Shown: positions 9,118 to 19,365 of the stretch, in pieces
Layout of the letters: every line of letters begins with the position of its first letter
How positions within the stretch are numbered: the stretch's first letter is position 1
Origin: Herbinix hemicellulosilytica
Lineage (GTDB): Bacteria > Bacillota > Clostridia > Lachnospirales > Lachnospiraceae
Length of the DNA: 64,000 nt
Direction of reading: 5' to 3'
Assembly (NCBI RefSeq): GCF_002904165.1
Contig: NZ_CVTD020000010.1
Coordinates: forward strand, 124,001-188,000
The notes under the pieces: generated by a model
What the model was told of the DNA's origin: nothing
What the model saw: only the letters and a program-made list of their open reading frames with translations
Databases searched by the model: none
Position numbers and translations under genes: made by a program

Positions 9118-9975
9118 ATGAACAGCAAACTAAAAGACAACTTATTAATTATATTAAAAGGTTATATTATAGGGTCATCCATGAGTGTCCCCGGAGTCAG
9201 CGGTGGCACTATGGCAATTCTTCTTGGTATTTATGATAAACTGATTAGTTCTATCAGTAATTTTCTAAAGGACATCAAAGGTAATTTTCTTTATCTTGTG
9301 AAATTTGGAATCGGAGCCGGAGCAGGGATATGCTCTCTTTCGTTTTTAATTAAATGGTTGTTGGAGAGATTTCCATTACCGGTATCGGTGTTTTTCCTGG
9401 GAGCGGTAGTTGGCGGTATTCCGGCATTGTATAAGAAGGCAAAAGAATACTCATTAAAGGTATCATCGGGTATTTATTTCTTGCTGGGTATCATCATTGT
9501 AATTTCTATCGGGTTTATACCGGAAGGAAGTCTTGATATCAGTTCCGGTACCGGACTAGCCCATTATTTTATGCTTCTGTTAACCGGTATTGTAATAGCC
9601 TTGGCTTTGGTGCTTCCGGGAATCAGTACTTCTCATATGCTTCTTGTACTTGGAATGTATGAAACTATGCTGGAGGCAATAACCAATTTTGATGTTGTTT
9701 ACATAGGTATTTTGGGAATAGCCACTTTAATAGGCGTATTTATTATTACTAAACCAATCGAGTGGGTAATGAAAACTTTCCCTCACCAGACCTATTGTAT
9801 GATTATTGGATTTGTATTTGGATCAACAACCGAGATTTTTCAGGAGAAAATCTTGCCGGCAATTCCTGAAAGTACGGATACATTATGGTGGATAGGCTTT
9901 GGGTTAATGTCTATAGTTGCATTTGTGTTAGGATTTATGGCTATAAAGTATCTGTCAAAATACCAGGAAGATTAA
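9118..9975 (+). CDS. DUF368 family membrane protein (polyprenyl-phosphate transporter type)
   Basis: The roughly 285-residue protein has the DUF368 signature near its N-terminus (GSSMSVPGVSGGTMAILLGIYD), repeated as LALVLPGISTSHMLLVLGMYE in the second half. Together these show the internal inverted duplication of the family, with about eight membrane helices. Characterised DUF368 proteins recycle undecaprenyl phosphate across the membrane, which would make this a cell-envelope housekeeping gene. I choose the ATG at 9118, with AAGGTG 11 bp upstream. A GTG at 9067 lies before the stronger AAGGAGG (9081-9087) and would put that Shine-Dalgarno inside the gene. Confidence 0.88.
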   Translation: MNSKLKDNLLIILKGYIIGSSMSVPGVSGGTMAILLGIYDKLISSISNFLKDIKGNFLYLVKFGIGAGAGICSLSFLIKWLLERFPLPVSVFFLGAVVGGIPALYKKAKEYSLKVSSGIYFLLGIIIVISIGFIPEGSLDISSGTGLAHYFMLLLTGIVIALALVLPGISTSHMLLVLGMYETMLEAITNFDVVYIGILGIATLIGVFIITKPIEWVMKTFPHQTYCMIIGFVFGSTTEIFQEKILPAIPESTDTLWWIGFGLMSIVAFVLGFMAIKYLSKYQED

Positions 9976-10054
9976 CTTTAACCGGATTTTAAAGCAAATT
10001 AAATCATGTGGTATGGAATAAAATAGTTAGTTAATATTTAAAAGGCGTTATTAC

Positions 10055-10114
10055 AGGGTTTTCGTATATCAACTATTACCGGGGCATTGCGGTATAGGAG
10101 ATAGCGGAAACCCT
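10055..10114 (+). terminator. Nested hairpin after the DUF368 gene, possible terminator
   Basis: AGGGTTTTCG (10055-10064) pairs with CGGAAACCCT (10105-10114), one G-U pair included. It encloses a second helix formed by CTATTACCG and CGGTATAG. The following bases are T-rich (TTATATATTTTTAATTTT) but not a clean tract. It may terminate the DUF368 transcript or be a structured leader for the EamA gene 80 bp downstream. Confidence 0.45.
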
Positions 10115-10193
10115 CTTATATATTTTTAATTTTATTTTATTAAATAGCCATGATATAATAAATATATAGATTTATAAGTCGGGGTTTTATACT

Positions 10194-11090
10194 ATGTCAG
10201 ATAAATATGCAAAATCCAATTTAATGTTTATAAGCTCCATGCTTATTTTTGGGACAATCGGTATTTTCAGAAGATATATTCCCTTATCTTCCGGTATGCT
10301 GGCATTTGCAAGAGGGCTGCTTGGAGCCTTATTTATTTATGGATATATTAAACTTAAAGGAAAAAGATTAAGAGGCAAAATCGGATTAAATAAGCTGCTT
10401 CTTCTTGCCTTGACCGGTGCAGTCATGGGGATAAACTGGATTTTGCTGTTTGAAGCCTATAATTATACTACCGTATCTGTGGCAACACTTTGCTATTATA
10501 TGCAGCCTGCGATTGTGATATTGCTTTCTCCTTTGTTATTTAAGGAAAGGCTCACATTGAAAAAGCTTGTCTGCGCTGCCTTGTCAATATCAGGTATGGT
10601 ATTAGTATCAGGTGTTTTTGAAGGTGTAAGTTTACGGACAGGCGATTTTAGGGGGATTGTATACGGGCTTGGGGCTGCCGCATTTTATGCATTTGTAATT
10701 ATTCTAAATAAGAAGATACAATTAGAGGATGCTTATTATAAAACTATTATTCAATTAATGTCTGCTGCAATTATTTTGGTCCCTTATCTGATTGTGACAG
10801 AAAGCTTTAATAAAATTTCGCTTAAGTTGCCTTCGTTTCTTATGCTTCTAATAGTAGGAATTATCCATACCGGTTTGGCTTATGTATTGTATTTTGGAAG
10901 TATTGCAGTACTTAAGGCTCAATCGGTCGCAATACTTAGTTATATTGATCCGGTTTCTGCATTGATTTTATCAGGTATATTTCTTCGTGAAAGCCTGACG
11001 TTTTTTGGTATTATCGGAGCTGTGCTGATTATAGGTTCGGCGATGCTGAGCGAAATTAATTTAAAAGCAGATGTTTTTGTGAGAAATTGA
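10194..11090 (+). CDS. EamA/DMT superfamily transporter
   Basis: The 298-residue protein has about ten hydrophobic helices in two homologous EamA halves (residues 10-145 and 155-290). Family landmarks include AFARGLLGALFIYGY, YYMQPAIVILLSPLLFKERLT and, in the second half, SYIDPVSALILSGIFLRESLT. Members export amino acids, nucleotides or other small metabolites, and the substrate here is unknown. The ATG at 10194 has only a weak upstream GGGG as ribosome site. It appears monocistronic, with a 60-nt structured element upstream. Confidence 0.85.
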   Translation: MSDKYAKSNLMFISSMLIFGTIGIFRRYIPLSSGMLAFARGLLGALFIYGYIKLKGKRLRGKIGLNKLLLLALTGAVMGINWILLFEAYNYTTVSVATLCYYMQPAIVILLSPLLFKERLTLKKLVCAALSISGMVLVSGVFEGVSLRTGDFRGIVYGLGAAAFYAFVIILNKKIQLEDAYYKTIIQLMSAAIILVPYLIVTESFNKISLKLPSFLMLLIVGIIHTGLAYVLYFGSIAVLKAQSVAILSYIDPVSALILSGIFLRESLTFFGIIGAVLIIGSAMLSEINLKADVFVRN

Positions 11091-11172
11091 TTATAAAGGA
11101 ACAGCAAAATAATCTGATAAATGTTATAAGCTGTACCTGTTAAAATACTATTAAATGAAGGAGATAAGTATA

Positions 11173-11973
11173 ATGCCTATTGCAAACATTATTTTTGCCG
11201 TTACCTGTTGGTTATGTGCACTGATATTTGGAGGAATAGCCATCTTTGCCTTCAAACGAAAAGACCCTATGCATTTTTGGTCAGGAAGTACAGTTAAGGA
11301 AGAAGAAATAACGGATATTAAGGCATACAACCGTGCCAACGGAATTATGTGGGCTTTTTTTGCTGCTTTCATTGTTTTTGCAGGTATATTGTCCCTTATA
11401 AATATAAAGGCAGGCGGTATTTTATTATCAATCACTTTTGTACCGGGGATTCTTGTTCTAATAATTGCATATAAGAGAATATATAAAAAATATCAAAACC
11501 CTTTATATGTTAGAAAGAATCATGATGCAGATTCAAAAACCTTGTCACATAAAGCACCGATTGCAGTTATTGTAATTGTCAATGCAGTAATTTTAGTTTC
11601 GCTAAGCCTTCTTTTTTATAACGGGGAAAAAGACCCTGATGTGTATATAAAAGATGATTTTATACAAATTGAAGGTATGTATGGATTAAATATCAGTTTT
11701 TCAGAAATAGCCGACTTTTCTCTTATTGAGAAAAGTATGAAAGAAATGGGAATAGGCATGAGGACAAACGGTTATGGTGGTTTTATGGGAGCCCTTAAAG
11801 GAAATTTCAAATCTGAAGCAGGCGGCAATATTTTATTGTTTGCTCAGTCAAATTCATCCCCGACAATTAAAATTGAGCGTGAAGGCAAAAAAGATGTATA
11901 TATCAGTTTTAAAGACAGTGAAAAAACTGAAAAATTATTTCAAGAAATGACTAAAAAAATTAGTCTTAACTAA
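11173..11973 (+). CDS. Unknown membrane protein with two N-terminal helices plus a third
   Basis: I do not recognise a named family. The product (about 266 residues) has membrane helices at roughly 5-28, 60-82, 85-105 and 140-160. They are followed by a soluble C-terminal part (VYIKDDFIQIEGMYG onwards) that looks like a small beta-rich, PH-like domain with repeated IEGMYGLNISFSEIADF-type strands. The N-terminal half resembles small SdpI/DUF3784-like membrane proteins. The ATG at 11173 is preceded by GAAGGAGAT at 8 bp; the ATG at 11155 overlaps that ribosome site and is therefore unlikely. A terminator follows at 12058. Confidence 0.65.
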   Translation: MPIANIIFAVTCWLCALIFGGIAIFAFKRKDPMHFWSGSTVKEEEITDIKAYNRANGIMWAFFAAFIVFAGILSLINIKAGGILLSITFVPGILVLIIAYKRIYKKYQNPLYVRKNHDADSKTLSHKAPIAVIVIVNAVILVSLSLLFYNGEKDPDVYIKDDFIQIEGMYGLNISFSEIADFSLIEKSMKEMGIGMRTNGYGGFMGALKGNFKSEAGGNILLFAQSNSSPTIKIEREGKKDVYISFKDSEKTEKLFQEMTKKISLN

Positions 11974-12057
11974 GAAGAAATCTTAACAAAGAAGTGAATT
12001 TATAAACCTTGAAAAAAATAACCGGTCAGTTTATAATTAAATGCGAACGTGCGAAAA

Positions 12058-12094
12058 CATCTTCATAACTGTTGAAGTTATGAAGATGCTTTTA
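12058..12094 (+). terminator. Intrinsic terminator after the unknown membrane protein gene
   Basis: A perfect 12-bp stem, CATCTTCATAAC (12058-12069) with GTTATGAAGATG (12077-12088), closes a 7-base loop and is followed by CTTTTATTT. Confidence 0.85.
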
Positions 12095-12157
12095 TTTATG
12101 AAAAAATAGCGGTTTTTTTCCTATGTATGCTTTCTTTATAAAAGAAAACATTATATT

Positions 12158-12484
12158 TTGCTAAAGGTTTTGAACACATTGACATTAAGGAGTATGATGA
12201 TAATGGCAACACCGCTGATGTTTTGCAGTTTCTTTACAGTCCATCTGTTTCAGGGATTTGGCGATGGCAACAAAGCACTGTTCCTTGGGGTTATGCGTTG
12301 GGCTGTGTTTAATATACCGATGCTGTTCATTCTGGATTACTTTTTCGGAATGTATGGTATTGTCTGGTCACAGGTAACGGCGGATATGTTAACTGTTATA
12401 CTTTCATATGTTGTTTATTCAAATTATATGAAAAAGTTAAAGATGAAAGAAGAAAACGATATCCAGTTGTGTTATAGAACTTAA
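12158..12484 (+). pseudogene. C-terminal remnant of a MATE family efflux protein
   Basis: The 108-residue frame reads LFQGFGDGNKALFLGVMRW and IPMLFILDYFFGMYGIVWSQ. This is the last quarter of MATE multidrug/cation exporters, which are normally about 450 residues. No ribosome site precedes the TTG at its left end, and upstream sequence contains no matching N-terminal frame, so most of the gene has been deleted. A clean terminator (12536-12577) still follows it. Confidence 0.75.
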
Positions 12485-12535
12485 GAGTATATTAATTATA
12501 AATGGTATAGAAATATATTTACTTTTATAAATAAT

Positions 12536-12577
12536 AAAGACTCTGCAATTTTTTAATGTATGCAGAGTCTTTTTTAC
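12536..12577 (+). terminator. Intrinsic terminator of the MATE remnant
   Basis: AAAGACTCTGCA (12536-12547) pairs perfectly with TGCAGAGTCTTT (12561-12572) and a T run follows. The A-rich 5' side could also serve the converging trpG transcript weakly. Confidence 0.85.
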
Positions 12578-12689
12578 GATTAATTATTATAATAATGGCA
12601 ACCCGCCTATTATAATTATATTATATTAAGTTGAGCTATAGCTTCTTACAATTTTATCTTTGGAATTGGGACATTTATGGAATATTAAT

Positions 12690-13268
12690 TTAAGGCCGTA
12701 ACCCGATATTAAGAAAATTCATCATAATAATATTACCCTGGGGGGTAAGGATAGATTCCGGATGGAATTGCAGGCCATATATTTCATAGTCCTTATGTTT
12801 TACACCCATGACTTCGCCGTCTTCATCCTCTGCAATAACCTGAAGATCGCCGGGAAGGGTGAACCTTTCTGCAATAAGAGAATGATACCTGGCTGCCTGT
12901 ATTATGGGGGGCAGGCCCTTAAAAATACTGCAGTCGCCCGCTATGTGAATGCTACTTTGCTTTCCGTGCATTAACCGTCTGGCATGAGTAATGGTGGCTC
13001 CGAAAACTTCACAAATGGCCTGGTGGCCAAGGCATATGCCAAGGATAGGAACTTTTTCTTTAAGGTTATTAATAGCTTTTTCACAATTGCCGGCATCTTT
13101 AGGAAAACCGGGTCCGGGAGATATGATTATATGAGAAGGGGCCATTTTTTCAATTTCATCCACGGTAAATGCATCATTTCGTATCACGCAGATATCACTG
13201 TTTACAGATCCGACCTGCTGGACCAGGTTATAAGTAAAACTGTCATAATTATCGATGATTAGAACCAT
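12690..13268 (-). CDS. trpG: Anthranilate synthase component II, glutamine amidotransferase
   Basis: This 192-residue class I glutamine amidotransferase supplies ammonia to TrpE. The catalytic triad is visible: Cys79 in GICLGHQAI, and His169 and Glu171 in FHPESI. The family motif NYDSFTYNL is at residues 7-15. It overlaps trpE by 10 bp. PabA and TrpG are often interchangeable; assignment to tryptophan comes from the Trp T-box upstream of the pair. No further trp genes follow before the convergent MATE remnant. Confidence 0.9.
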   Translation of the reverse strand: MVLIIDNYDSFTYNLVQQVGSVNSDICVIRNDAFTVDEIEKMAPSHIIISPGPGFPKDAGNCEKAINNLKEKVPILGICLGHQAICEVFGATITHARRLMHGKQSSIHIAGDCSIFKGLPPIIQAARYHSLIAERFTLPGDLQVIAEDEDGEVMGVKHKDYEIYGLQFHPESILTPQGNIIMMNFLNIGLRP

Positions 13269-14725
13269 TTATCATCAACCTTTCCCGCATCAATAATAGC
13301 CTCAATAAGTGCTTTGGCTTTGTTCTCAGATTCTTCGTATTCTTTTTCAGGGATACTGTCTGCCACAATACCGGCCCCTGCCTGAATATATACGCGGTCG
13401 TCTTTCTTTACTGCCATACGTATCGCAATACATACGTCCATATTTCCGGTAAAATCTATATATCCTATTGCACCCCCGTAAATTCCTCTTGGGTCTTTTT
13501 CAAGTTCTTCAATAATTTCGCAAGCCCTTATCTTTGGAGCACCGGACAATGTCCCGGCAGGAAGCATGGCTTCAATTACATCCAGGGCATCTTTATCGTT
13601 TCGCAGACGGCCCTCCACCTCGGAAGTGATATGCATAATTTTGGAATATTTCTGTATCATCTTGTATTGTGTAACCCGTACGCTTGAATATTCACAGACT
13701 TTTCCTAAATCATTTCTCGCAAGATCTACCAGCATGTCATGTTCGGCCAATTCTTTTTCATCGGCAAGAAGTTCCTTTTCCAGGGCCAAATCTTCATCGA
13801 TTGATTTTCCTCTGGGTCTGGAACCTGCAATCGGCAAGGTCGTAAGAATTCCGTCATGAAGTCTTACCAATGTTTCGGGCGAAGTACTGATTAATTGAAT
13901 ACCATTGTTTCTTATAAAAACCATATAAGGTGAAGGATTTGTAGTTCGTAAAACCCGGTAAGCATTCAAAAGACTGTCGTGATATTCGGTTTCAAAACGC
14001 CTTGAAATTACAGCTTGAAATATGTCGCCGTTTTTTATGTAATCCTTTGCTTTTTCTACAGCTTTCAAATATTCATCTTTTGATACATTACAGGTAAAAT
14101 CCGGCTGGCTTTTAACAGCAGATTTGGGAGGATGACTAAGGTCATCTATCATCCATATGATGTTTTTAATGTCGTTTAATGCCTTGTTATAATTTTCTTC
14201 GATATTGTCAGTCTGCATATTTACAATAATTTTAATTTTTTGCTTTAAATGATCATAGGCAATTACTTTGTCAAAAAGCATAAGGTCAAAATCATTAAAT
14301 TCGCTGCTTCTAAGTTTTAAAATCGGCTCTGCATATTTTATCATGCTATATGAAAAGTAACCGACAAAGCCTCCGGCAAAAGGCGGAATATCTGTAAGTT
14401 TTGGAGCTTTAAATTTTGACAGATAAGTCCTTAATTCTGCCAGGGGATTTTGTGATTTAACGGTCCTTTTTTCACTGTCCTGAAATGTTATTTCTCCGTC
14501 TTTACATGTGACATAAGCTATGGGGTCATAACCGAGAAAAGAGTAGCGGCCCCATTTTTCACCGCCTTCAACGCTTTCGAGTAAAAAGTGCCTGTTGCTT
14601 ATCCTGGAAATTTTCCTTAATAGGGCTATGGGGGTGGTTATATCCGCATAAATTTCTTTGCATAATGGGATGATATTGTAATTTTTAGCCAATTGCTTTA
14701 TTTCATTGTAATCAGGAGTTAACAC
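13259..14725 (-). CDS. trpE: Anthranilate synthase component I
   Basis: TrpE (about 488 residues) converts chorismate and ammonia to anthranilate. The tryptophan feedback element LLESVE is near residue 50. Chorismate-binding motifs follow: PSPYMVFI, STSPETLV, PIAGSRPRG, DLARNDLGKV and GTLSGAPKIRACEIIEELE. I prefer the GTG at 14725, which has GAGGTGA at 6 bp; the TTG at 14731 abuts that site. A T-box antitermination leader directly upstream controls the pair according to tRNA-Trp charging. Confidence 0.93.
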   Translation of the reverse strand: MLTPDYNEIKQLAKNYNIIPLCKEIYADITTPIALLRKISRISNRHFLLESVEGGEKWGRYSFLGYDPIAYVTCKDGEITFQDSEKRTVKSQNPLAELRTYLSKFKAPKLTDIPPFAGGFVGYFSYSMIKYAEPILKLRSSEFNDFDLMLFDKVIAYDHLKQKIKIIVNMQTDNIEENYNKALNDIKNIIWMIDDLSHPPKSAVKSQPDFTCNVSKDEYLKAVEKAKDYIKNGDIFQAVISRRFETEYHDSLLNAYRVLRTTNPSPYMVFIRNNGIQLISTSPETLVRLHDGILTTLPIAGSRPRGKSIDEDLALEKELLADEKELAEHDMLVDLARNDLGKVCEYSSVRVTQYKMIQKYSKIMHITSEVEGRLRNDKDALDVIEAMLPAGTLSGAPKIRACEIIEELEKDPRGIYGGAIGYIDFTGNMDVCIAIRMAVKKDDRVYIQAGAGIVADSIPEKEYEESENKAKALIEAIIDAGKVDDKWF

Positions 14726-14883
14726 AGTCAATCACCTCACTCTAAACTTATTGATATATCAATTTATCAAAGGTTGAAAGAAAGATAATATGCTTTTTGG
14801 ATATAGGTTAAAAATAAAGAGAAAGCGGGTAATCCGGACAGATTTATAAATTCAACCAGGAAATTACAGAAAAATTCTAAATG

Positions 14884-14923
14884 AATAAAAAAAGCTTTCA
14901 TCCCTGAAAGGGACAAAAGCTTT
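14884..14923 (-). terminator. T-box terminator hairpin
   Basis: On the minus strand AAAGCTTTTGTCCCT pairs with AGGGATGAAAGCTTT and a run of seven T follows (14890-14884). It competes with the antiterminator that includes the T-box sequence. Confidence 0.9.
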
Positions 14924-15165
14924 AACTTCTGCGGTACCACCCAAATTGGCGCAAATGCACCCACTTAACTTTGCATACTAACATATGCATTCTCCTGATA
15001 ACGGGCAGAATCCCCGTAAGCGCCTACTTTCGGTTGATTTCGGGCTTCCCTCGCAAGTCCATTCGGAATAATCATGCAGCCGCATTTCCACCAACCAGCG
15101 GCTCTCTGAATGCAGTTCCTTATTCCTACTACTCTTGCTCAACGGTTTAATCATCATTAAGTTTT
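14884..15165 (-). promoter_or_regulatory. Tryptophan-specific T-box riboswitch upstream of trpEG
   Basis: On the minus strand the leader has the GAGCAAGAGTAGTA-type segment near 15135-15148. The Stem I AGAGAGCCGC and GGTTGGTGGAAATGCGGC elements follow. A specifier region AATGGAC puts the Trp codon TGG at 15061-15059. The conserved T-box GGGTGGTACCGC (14942-14931) comes next, and then a terminator. Uncharged tRNA-Trp would pair at TGG and at the T-box and favour antitermination. The family call is firm; the specifier codon is supported by alignment with the gene function. Confidence 0.93.
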
Positions 15166-15539
15166 TATGTTTATTTTAACTAAAATATAATAAAAATTTA
15201 AAAAGCTTTTTATCTGGATAAAGTATAAATATTGTTTGATTAATAATAACAATTAAGATACAAAGATATCTATATATTGTATAAAATAGTAATTTATGGA
15301 TGATTATAGCATAGAGGGTTTCTTTGTGTCAAACACTTTTTGGAAGGAAATATTATAATTTTTTTATATTTTAATAATAAGATTATTATTGAACTTTAGA
15401 GTTTAAAGTTGTACAATGACTTCCATTAGGGTTTGCGTTTTCAGATATAGATAAAAAAGAATTCTTTGTTCTTATTTTTAATTATATGACTTTTCTGATT
15501 ATCTGTGTGCGATTTTATAGGAATTACGTGGCAATAATT

Positions 15540-15563
15540 TCAGATAACCAATCTGATTATAAT
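15540..15563 (+). promoter_or_regulatory. Candidate operator and -10 element before the fused ABC transporter gene
   Basis: The inverted repeat TCAGAT-N5-ATCTGA (15540-15556) abuts a perfect TATAAT (15558-15563), while no consensus -35 is present. A related TCTGATTATCTG occurs at 15494-15505. This arrangement suggests an activator-dependent promoter about 45 bp ahead of the gene. The rest of 15166-15609 is AT-rich with nothing else I can name. Confidence 0.4.
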
Positions 15564-15609
15564 AACATGTCAAATAGAAAGACTACATAATACGTAAGGA
15601 GGAAAAACA

Positions 15610-18609
15610 TTGCTTGAGCTTAAGAAAATAACAAAGGTTTATCATACCGGCGGCGAAGATGTCGAGGCATTAAAAGGTATAGATTTAAAATTCCGTGACA
15701 ACGAATTTGTTTCAATCCTTGGGCCATCCGGATGCGGCAAAACTACTTTGCTAAACATCATAGGAGGGCTTGACCAGTATACTTCCGGTGATCTTGTTAT
15801 CAACGGCATATCTACGAAAGAGTATAAGGACAGGGATTGGGACACATACCGCAACCATTCGGTCGGTTTTGTTTTTCAAAGCTATAACTTAATTCCTCAT
15901 CAGACTGTGCTTTCAAACGTTGAACTTGCTCTTACTCTGTCCGGGGTTTCAAAGAAAGAACGGCGAAAGAGGGCAAAAGAGGCCCTGGAAAAGGTAGGGC
16001 TGGCAAATCAGATAAGGAAAAAACCGTCTCAGTTATCCGGCGGACAGATGCAAAGAGTTGCCATAGCCCGCGCCATAGTAAATAATCCGGACATTATCCT
16101 GGCCGACGAACCGACCGGGGCTCTTGATACGGAAACCAGCATTCAGGTTATGGATATTCTAAAAGAAATCGCAAAAGACCGCCTGGTTGTTATGGTTACC
16201 CATAATCCTGATCTTGCCGAAAAATATTCCACCCGTATTGTAAAAATGCTTGACGGTAATATTATAAGCGACAGTAAGCCGATTACTGATGAAGAGTTAC
16301 AAAAAGAAACAGCAAAAGCGCAAAGTAGGGAAGAAATTAACCGCAAAAAGAAAAAACCGTCGATGTCCTTTGGAACATCTTTTGGGTTATCCCTTAAGAA
16401 TCTTATTACAAAAAAAGGAAGGACGGCATTAACCAGCTTTGCCGGTTCTATCGGCATCATAGGAATTGCTCTAATTTATGCGGTATCCTCGGGAACTACC
16501 ACTTTTATAGACCACGTGCAGGAAGAAACCCTTGCTTCGTATCCTCTTACAATTGAAGCTAAGAATGTGGATATAACAACTTTGCTTTCTACTTTTATGG
16601 GCAAAGCCCATTCCGTTTCTGAGCATGAAGATGACGCGATTTACCAAAAGGCTATGCTGTATGAAATGACTAATGCAATGAACTCTCTTGAAACACAGGA
16701 AAACGATCTGAAAGCTTTCAAGGAATATATAGAAAAAGAGAGAACTGATGAAAACAGTAAGCTTGGTATGGCACTGGCAGGAGTTCAATATTCATATGAT
16801 ATTGATCTTCAGGTTTATACTAAAAATGTAGACGGTACGATAATCCGTTCCGATACGGAAGCCATGACCCTGGAACTTATGAAAAAATATCTGAATATAG
16901 ATATGTCCAATATGCTTGCCTTACGTGAGAGGTCAATTATGGGCAGCTCTTCGTCCATAATGACGTCATCAATGAACTTGTGGAAAGAGTTGATTCCGGG
17001 AGAAAACGGCGAGGCTGTTAATGATGTAATCGAGAGGCAATATGATTTGGTATACGGAAGATGGCCTTCCAGATATGATGAAATAATCCTCTTTGTAGAC
17101 GAAAACAATGAAATAGATGATATGACACTTTATGCTTTGGGGCTAAAGTCTGAAGAGGAAATGAAAAAACTCATGGAAGCCTCTGTAAATCATACGACTG
17201 TTGATTATGAAGTACAGAAATGGTCTTATGAAGAAATCTGCGATATGGATTTTCGTACAGTTTTAAATTCCGATTGTTATATTTATGATGAAAAAACTGG
17301 TACCTATACTGATCTTAGAAATACAGAAGCCGGCTTAAAATACCTGTATGACAATGCATTAAAACTTAAAGTCGTTGGTATTGCAAAGCCAAGTGAAAAT
17401 TCTATTGCATCATCAAACAGAAGCTATATCGGATATACTAGCGATTTGACTAAATACGTTATAGAGAATGCATACAATTCGGAAGCAGTAAAAGAACAGA
17501 AAGCTAATCCGAATATTGATATTTTCACCGGACTGCCCTTTAAAGACAATGACGGTACTGTAACCACAGAGGAAAAAGCAAAAGAATTCAAAGAATATAT
17601 AGAAGCACTTGATGTTTCCGGTAAGGCCAATGCATACATTAAGATTATGAGCATACCGTCCGATGAGGAGATAGAGCAGTTTATTTCAAGCACTCTTGAA
17701 AACATGTCAAGGGCTGATATGGAAGCGGCCATGGCACCGGCTATTGTGCAGCAAACAGGAATGGATGAAGCAACAATTACAGGTTATATCTCATCTATGA
17801 GTGATGACGATTTAAAAGCAATGTTTATTCAGGCTCTTACTGAGCAGTATAGTGCTCAATATGCAGAACAGGTAAACAGGCAGATGAGTTCAATGACAAA
17901 CGAACAGTTGGCTGCTGCTCTTGATATGGAAGTTTCTCAGTATAATGATGAAATGTGTGCAAAACTCTATGACGAAATCCTGGAATTTTCGGACTCTACT
18001 TATGAAGACAATCTGATAAAGCTTGGTTGTGTTGATATGGACAGTCCTACAGCCATTAATTTGTATGCATCTACATTTGAAAATAAAGATGCGATTAAGG
18101 ATGCTATTGCGGAATATAATGAAAGTGTGGATGACCTTAAAGAGATTACTTATACGGACTATGTGGGTCTAATGATGTCGTCGGTTACGACGATAATTAA
18201 CGCCATAACGTATGTTCTTATTGCCTTTGTGGCGGTATCACTGATAGTTTCGTCCATCATGATCGGGGTAATTACGCTGATATCTGTACAGGAACGTACT
18301 AAGGAGATCGGTATCCTAAGGGCTATCGGAGCTTCAAAACGAAATATATCTACCATGTTTAGTGCTGAAACCGTTATAATCGGATTTACATCAGGCTTGC
18401 TTGGCGTTGTTATAACTTATCTGCTTTGCATTCCGATAAATCTGATACTGCACCGTTTGACAGGGCTTAATAACTTAAGCGCAATACTGCCTGTTCAGAC
18501 AGCGGTTATATTAATTGTTATAAGTATCCTTCTGACTCTGATAGCCGGTATCATACCTTCACGCAGCGCCGCAAAGAAGGACCCGGTTGTAGCATTAAGG
18601 ACTGAATAA
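15610..18609 (+). CDS. ABC transporter, ATPase fused to FtsX/MacB-type permease
   Basis: The 999-residue protein joins a full ATPase (Walker A GPSGCGKT 38-45, signature LSGGQ 142-146, Walker B IILADEP 162-168) to an FtsX-family permease. One helix lies at about 275-295. A large extracytoplasmic region of about 560 residues follows, rich in Met/Glu/Ala and with long helical stretches. Three C-terminal helices (about 865-985) surround [20 protein letters not shown]. The layout matches LolCDE/MacB-type type VII ABC systems in Gram-positive bacteria, which act on lipoproteins, peptides or antimicrobial stress. No separate ATPase gene is nearby, so the fusion should be self-sufficient as a dimer. 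The start is TTG with AAGGAGG upstream. Confidence 0.9.
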   Translation: MLELKKITKVYHTGGEDVEALKGIDLKFRDNEFVSILGPSGCGKTTLLNIIGGLDQYTSGDLVINGISTKEYKDRDWDTYRNHSVGFVFQSYNLIPHQTVLSNVELALTLSGVSKKERRKRAKEALEKVGLANQIRKKPSQLSGGQMQRVAIARAIVNNPDIILADEPTGALDTETSIQVMDILKEIAKDRLVVMVTHNPDLAEKYSTRIVKMLDGNIISDSKPITDEELQKETAKAQSREEINRKKKKPSMSFGTSFGLSLKNLITKKGRTALTSFAGSIGIIGIALIYAVSSGTTTFIDHVQEETLASYPLTIEAKNVDITTLLSTFMGKAHSVSEHEDDAIYQKAMLYEMTNAMNSLETQENDLKAFKEYIEKERTDENSKLGMALAGVQYSYDIDLQVYTKNVDGTIIRSDTEAMTLELMKKYLNIDMSNMLALRERSIMGSSSSIMTSSMNLWKELIPGENGEAVNDVIERQYDLVYGRWPSRYDEIILFVDENNEIDDMTLYALGLKSEEEMKKLMEASVNHTTVDYEVQKWSYEEICDMDFRTVLNSDCYIYDEKTGTYTDLRNTEAGLKYLYDNALKLKVVGIAKPSENSIASSNRSYIGYTSDLTKYVIENAYNSEAVKEQKANPNIDIFTGLPFKDNDGTVTTEEKAKEFKEYIEALDVSGKANAYIKIMSIPSDEEIEQFISSTLENMSRADMEAAMAPAIVQQTGMDEATITGYISSMSDDDLKAMFIQALTEQYSAQYAEQVNRQMSSMTNEQLAAALDMEVSQYNDEMCAKLYDEILEFSDSTYEDNLIKLGCVDMDSPTAINLYASTFENKDAIKDAIAEYNESVDDLKEITYTDYVGLMMSSVTTIINAITYVLIAFVAVSLIVSSIMIGVITLISVQERTKEIGILRAIGASKRNISTMFSAETVIIGFTSGLLGVVITYLLCIPINLILHRLTGLNNLSAILPVQTAVILIVISILLTLIAGIIPSRSAAKKDPVVALRTE

Positions 18610-18677
18610 TAAAACATTCATACGGATTAATAATTGACTAATAGTAAATTAAAAACCTATTAAAATTATAGAATTAA

Positions 18678-18714
18678 GGCTTTCCTGATGATATAATAAG
18701 GGAAAGCCATTTTT
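18678..18714 (+). terminator. Intrinsic terminator after the fused ABC transporter
   Basis: GGCTTTCC (18678-18685) pairs with GGAAAGCC (18701-18708), followed by ATTTTTT. Confidence 0.82.
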
Positions 18715-18840
18715 TATATAGAATTTGCATTGGAAGAAAGGAAACGTAAATTATAATCTGTCCGGAAGAACTACTAAGAATATATACCGCACTTATACGC
18801 CGTTATCGGTAACAAAACGCTTTTAAGGGGAGGTGGATTT

Positions 18841-19245
18841 ATGAATTATAATTATTTATTAATACCGCTTTCAATAGTTTTAATAATAATATTGCTTTAT
18901 CTTTTATGGATAAACGGATATTTGATTATAAGCAGAAAAACGGCTGTTTTATTTGTGGGCTTATTAAGGAAAAAAGGAAGATGTAAGGTAAAATTTAAGT
19001 CTTGCAACGGGAATGTAAAAAGAGTTATTAAGATTAATGAAAGCAAAAATTATATATTTAATTTAAACACTAATATATCCAAAGGTAATGTTACTGCTGA
19101 AATAAAGGATAAAAATAAAAGGTCCCTGCTACAGTTAGATAAAAGCAATCAGAATGCAACACTAAATTTAAATGAGAATGAGAGGTATTACCTGATATTA
19201 AGTTTTGAGAATGCGGACGGTGAATTGGAACTGACCTGGAGCTAA
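18841..19245 (+). CDS. Small membrane-anchored protein of unknown function
   Basis: I do not recognise the family. The 134-residue product has one N-terminal helix (residues 6-30), a basic stretch (RKKGRCKVKFK) and a beta-rich tail with alternating polar strands ending in GELELTWS. This suggests a single-pass protein with a small beta-sandwich domain. A strong GGGGAGGTGG site lies 7 bp before the ATG, which supports real translation. It stands alone between a terminator and the MarR operator. Confidence 0.65.
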   Translation: MNYNYLLIPLSIVLIIILLYLLWINGYLIISRKTAVLFVGLLRKKGRCKVKFKSCNGNVKRVIKINESKNYIFNLNTNISKGNVTAEIKDKNKRSLLQLDKSNQNATLNLNENERYYLILSFENADGELELTWS

Positions 19246-19365
19246 AAATGGTATGGGAGCTAATAATCATATTAGGCCTGTTATATTATACAGTCGCTAA
19301 ATCTTAGCGGCTGTTTTTTGCTGTTTATGATAATTTTAAATGTCAATAAAAGATTTAGTAAGATA

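Noticed and set aside
14767-14964. 65-residue minus-strand frame
   Set aside because: It lies in the T-box terminator and T-box sequence itself.
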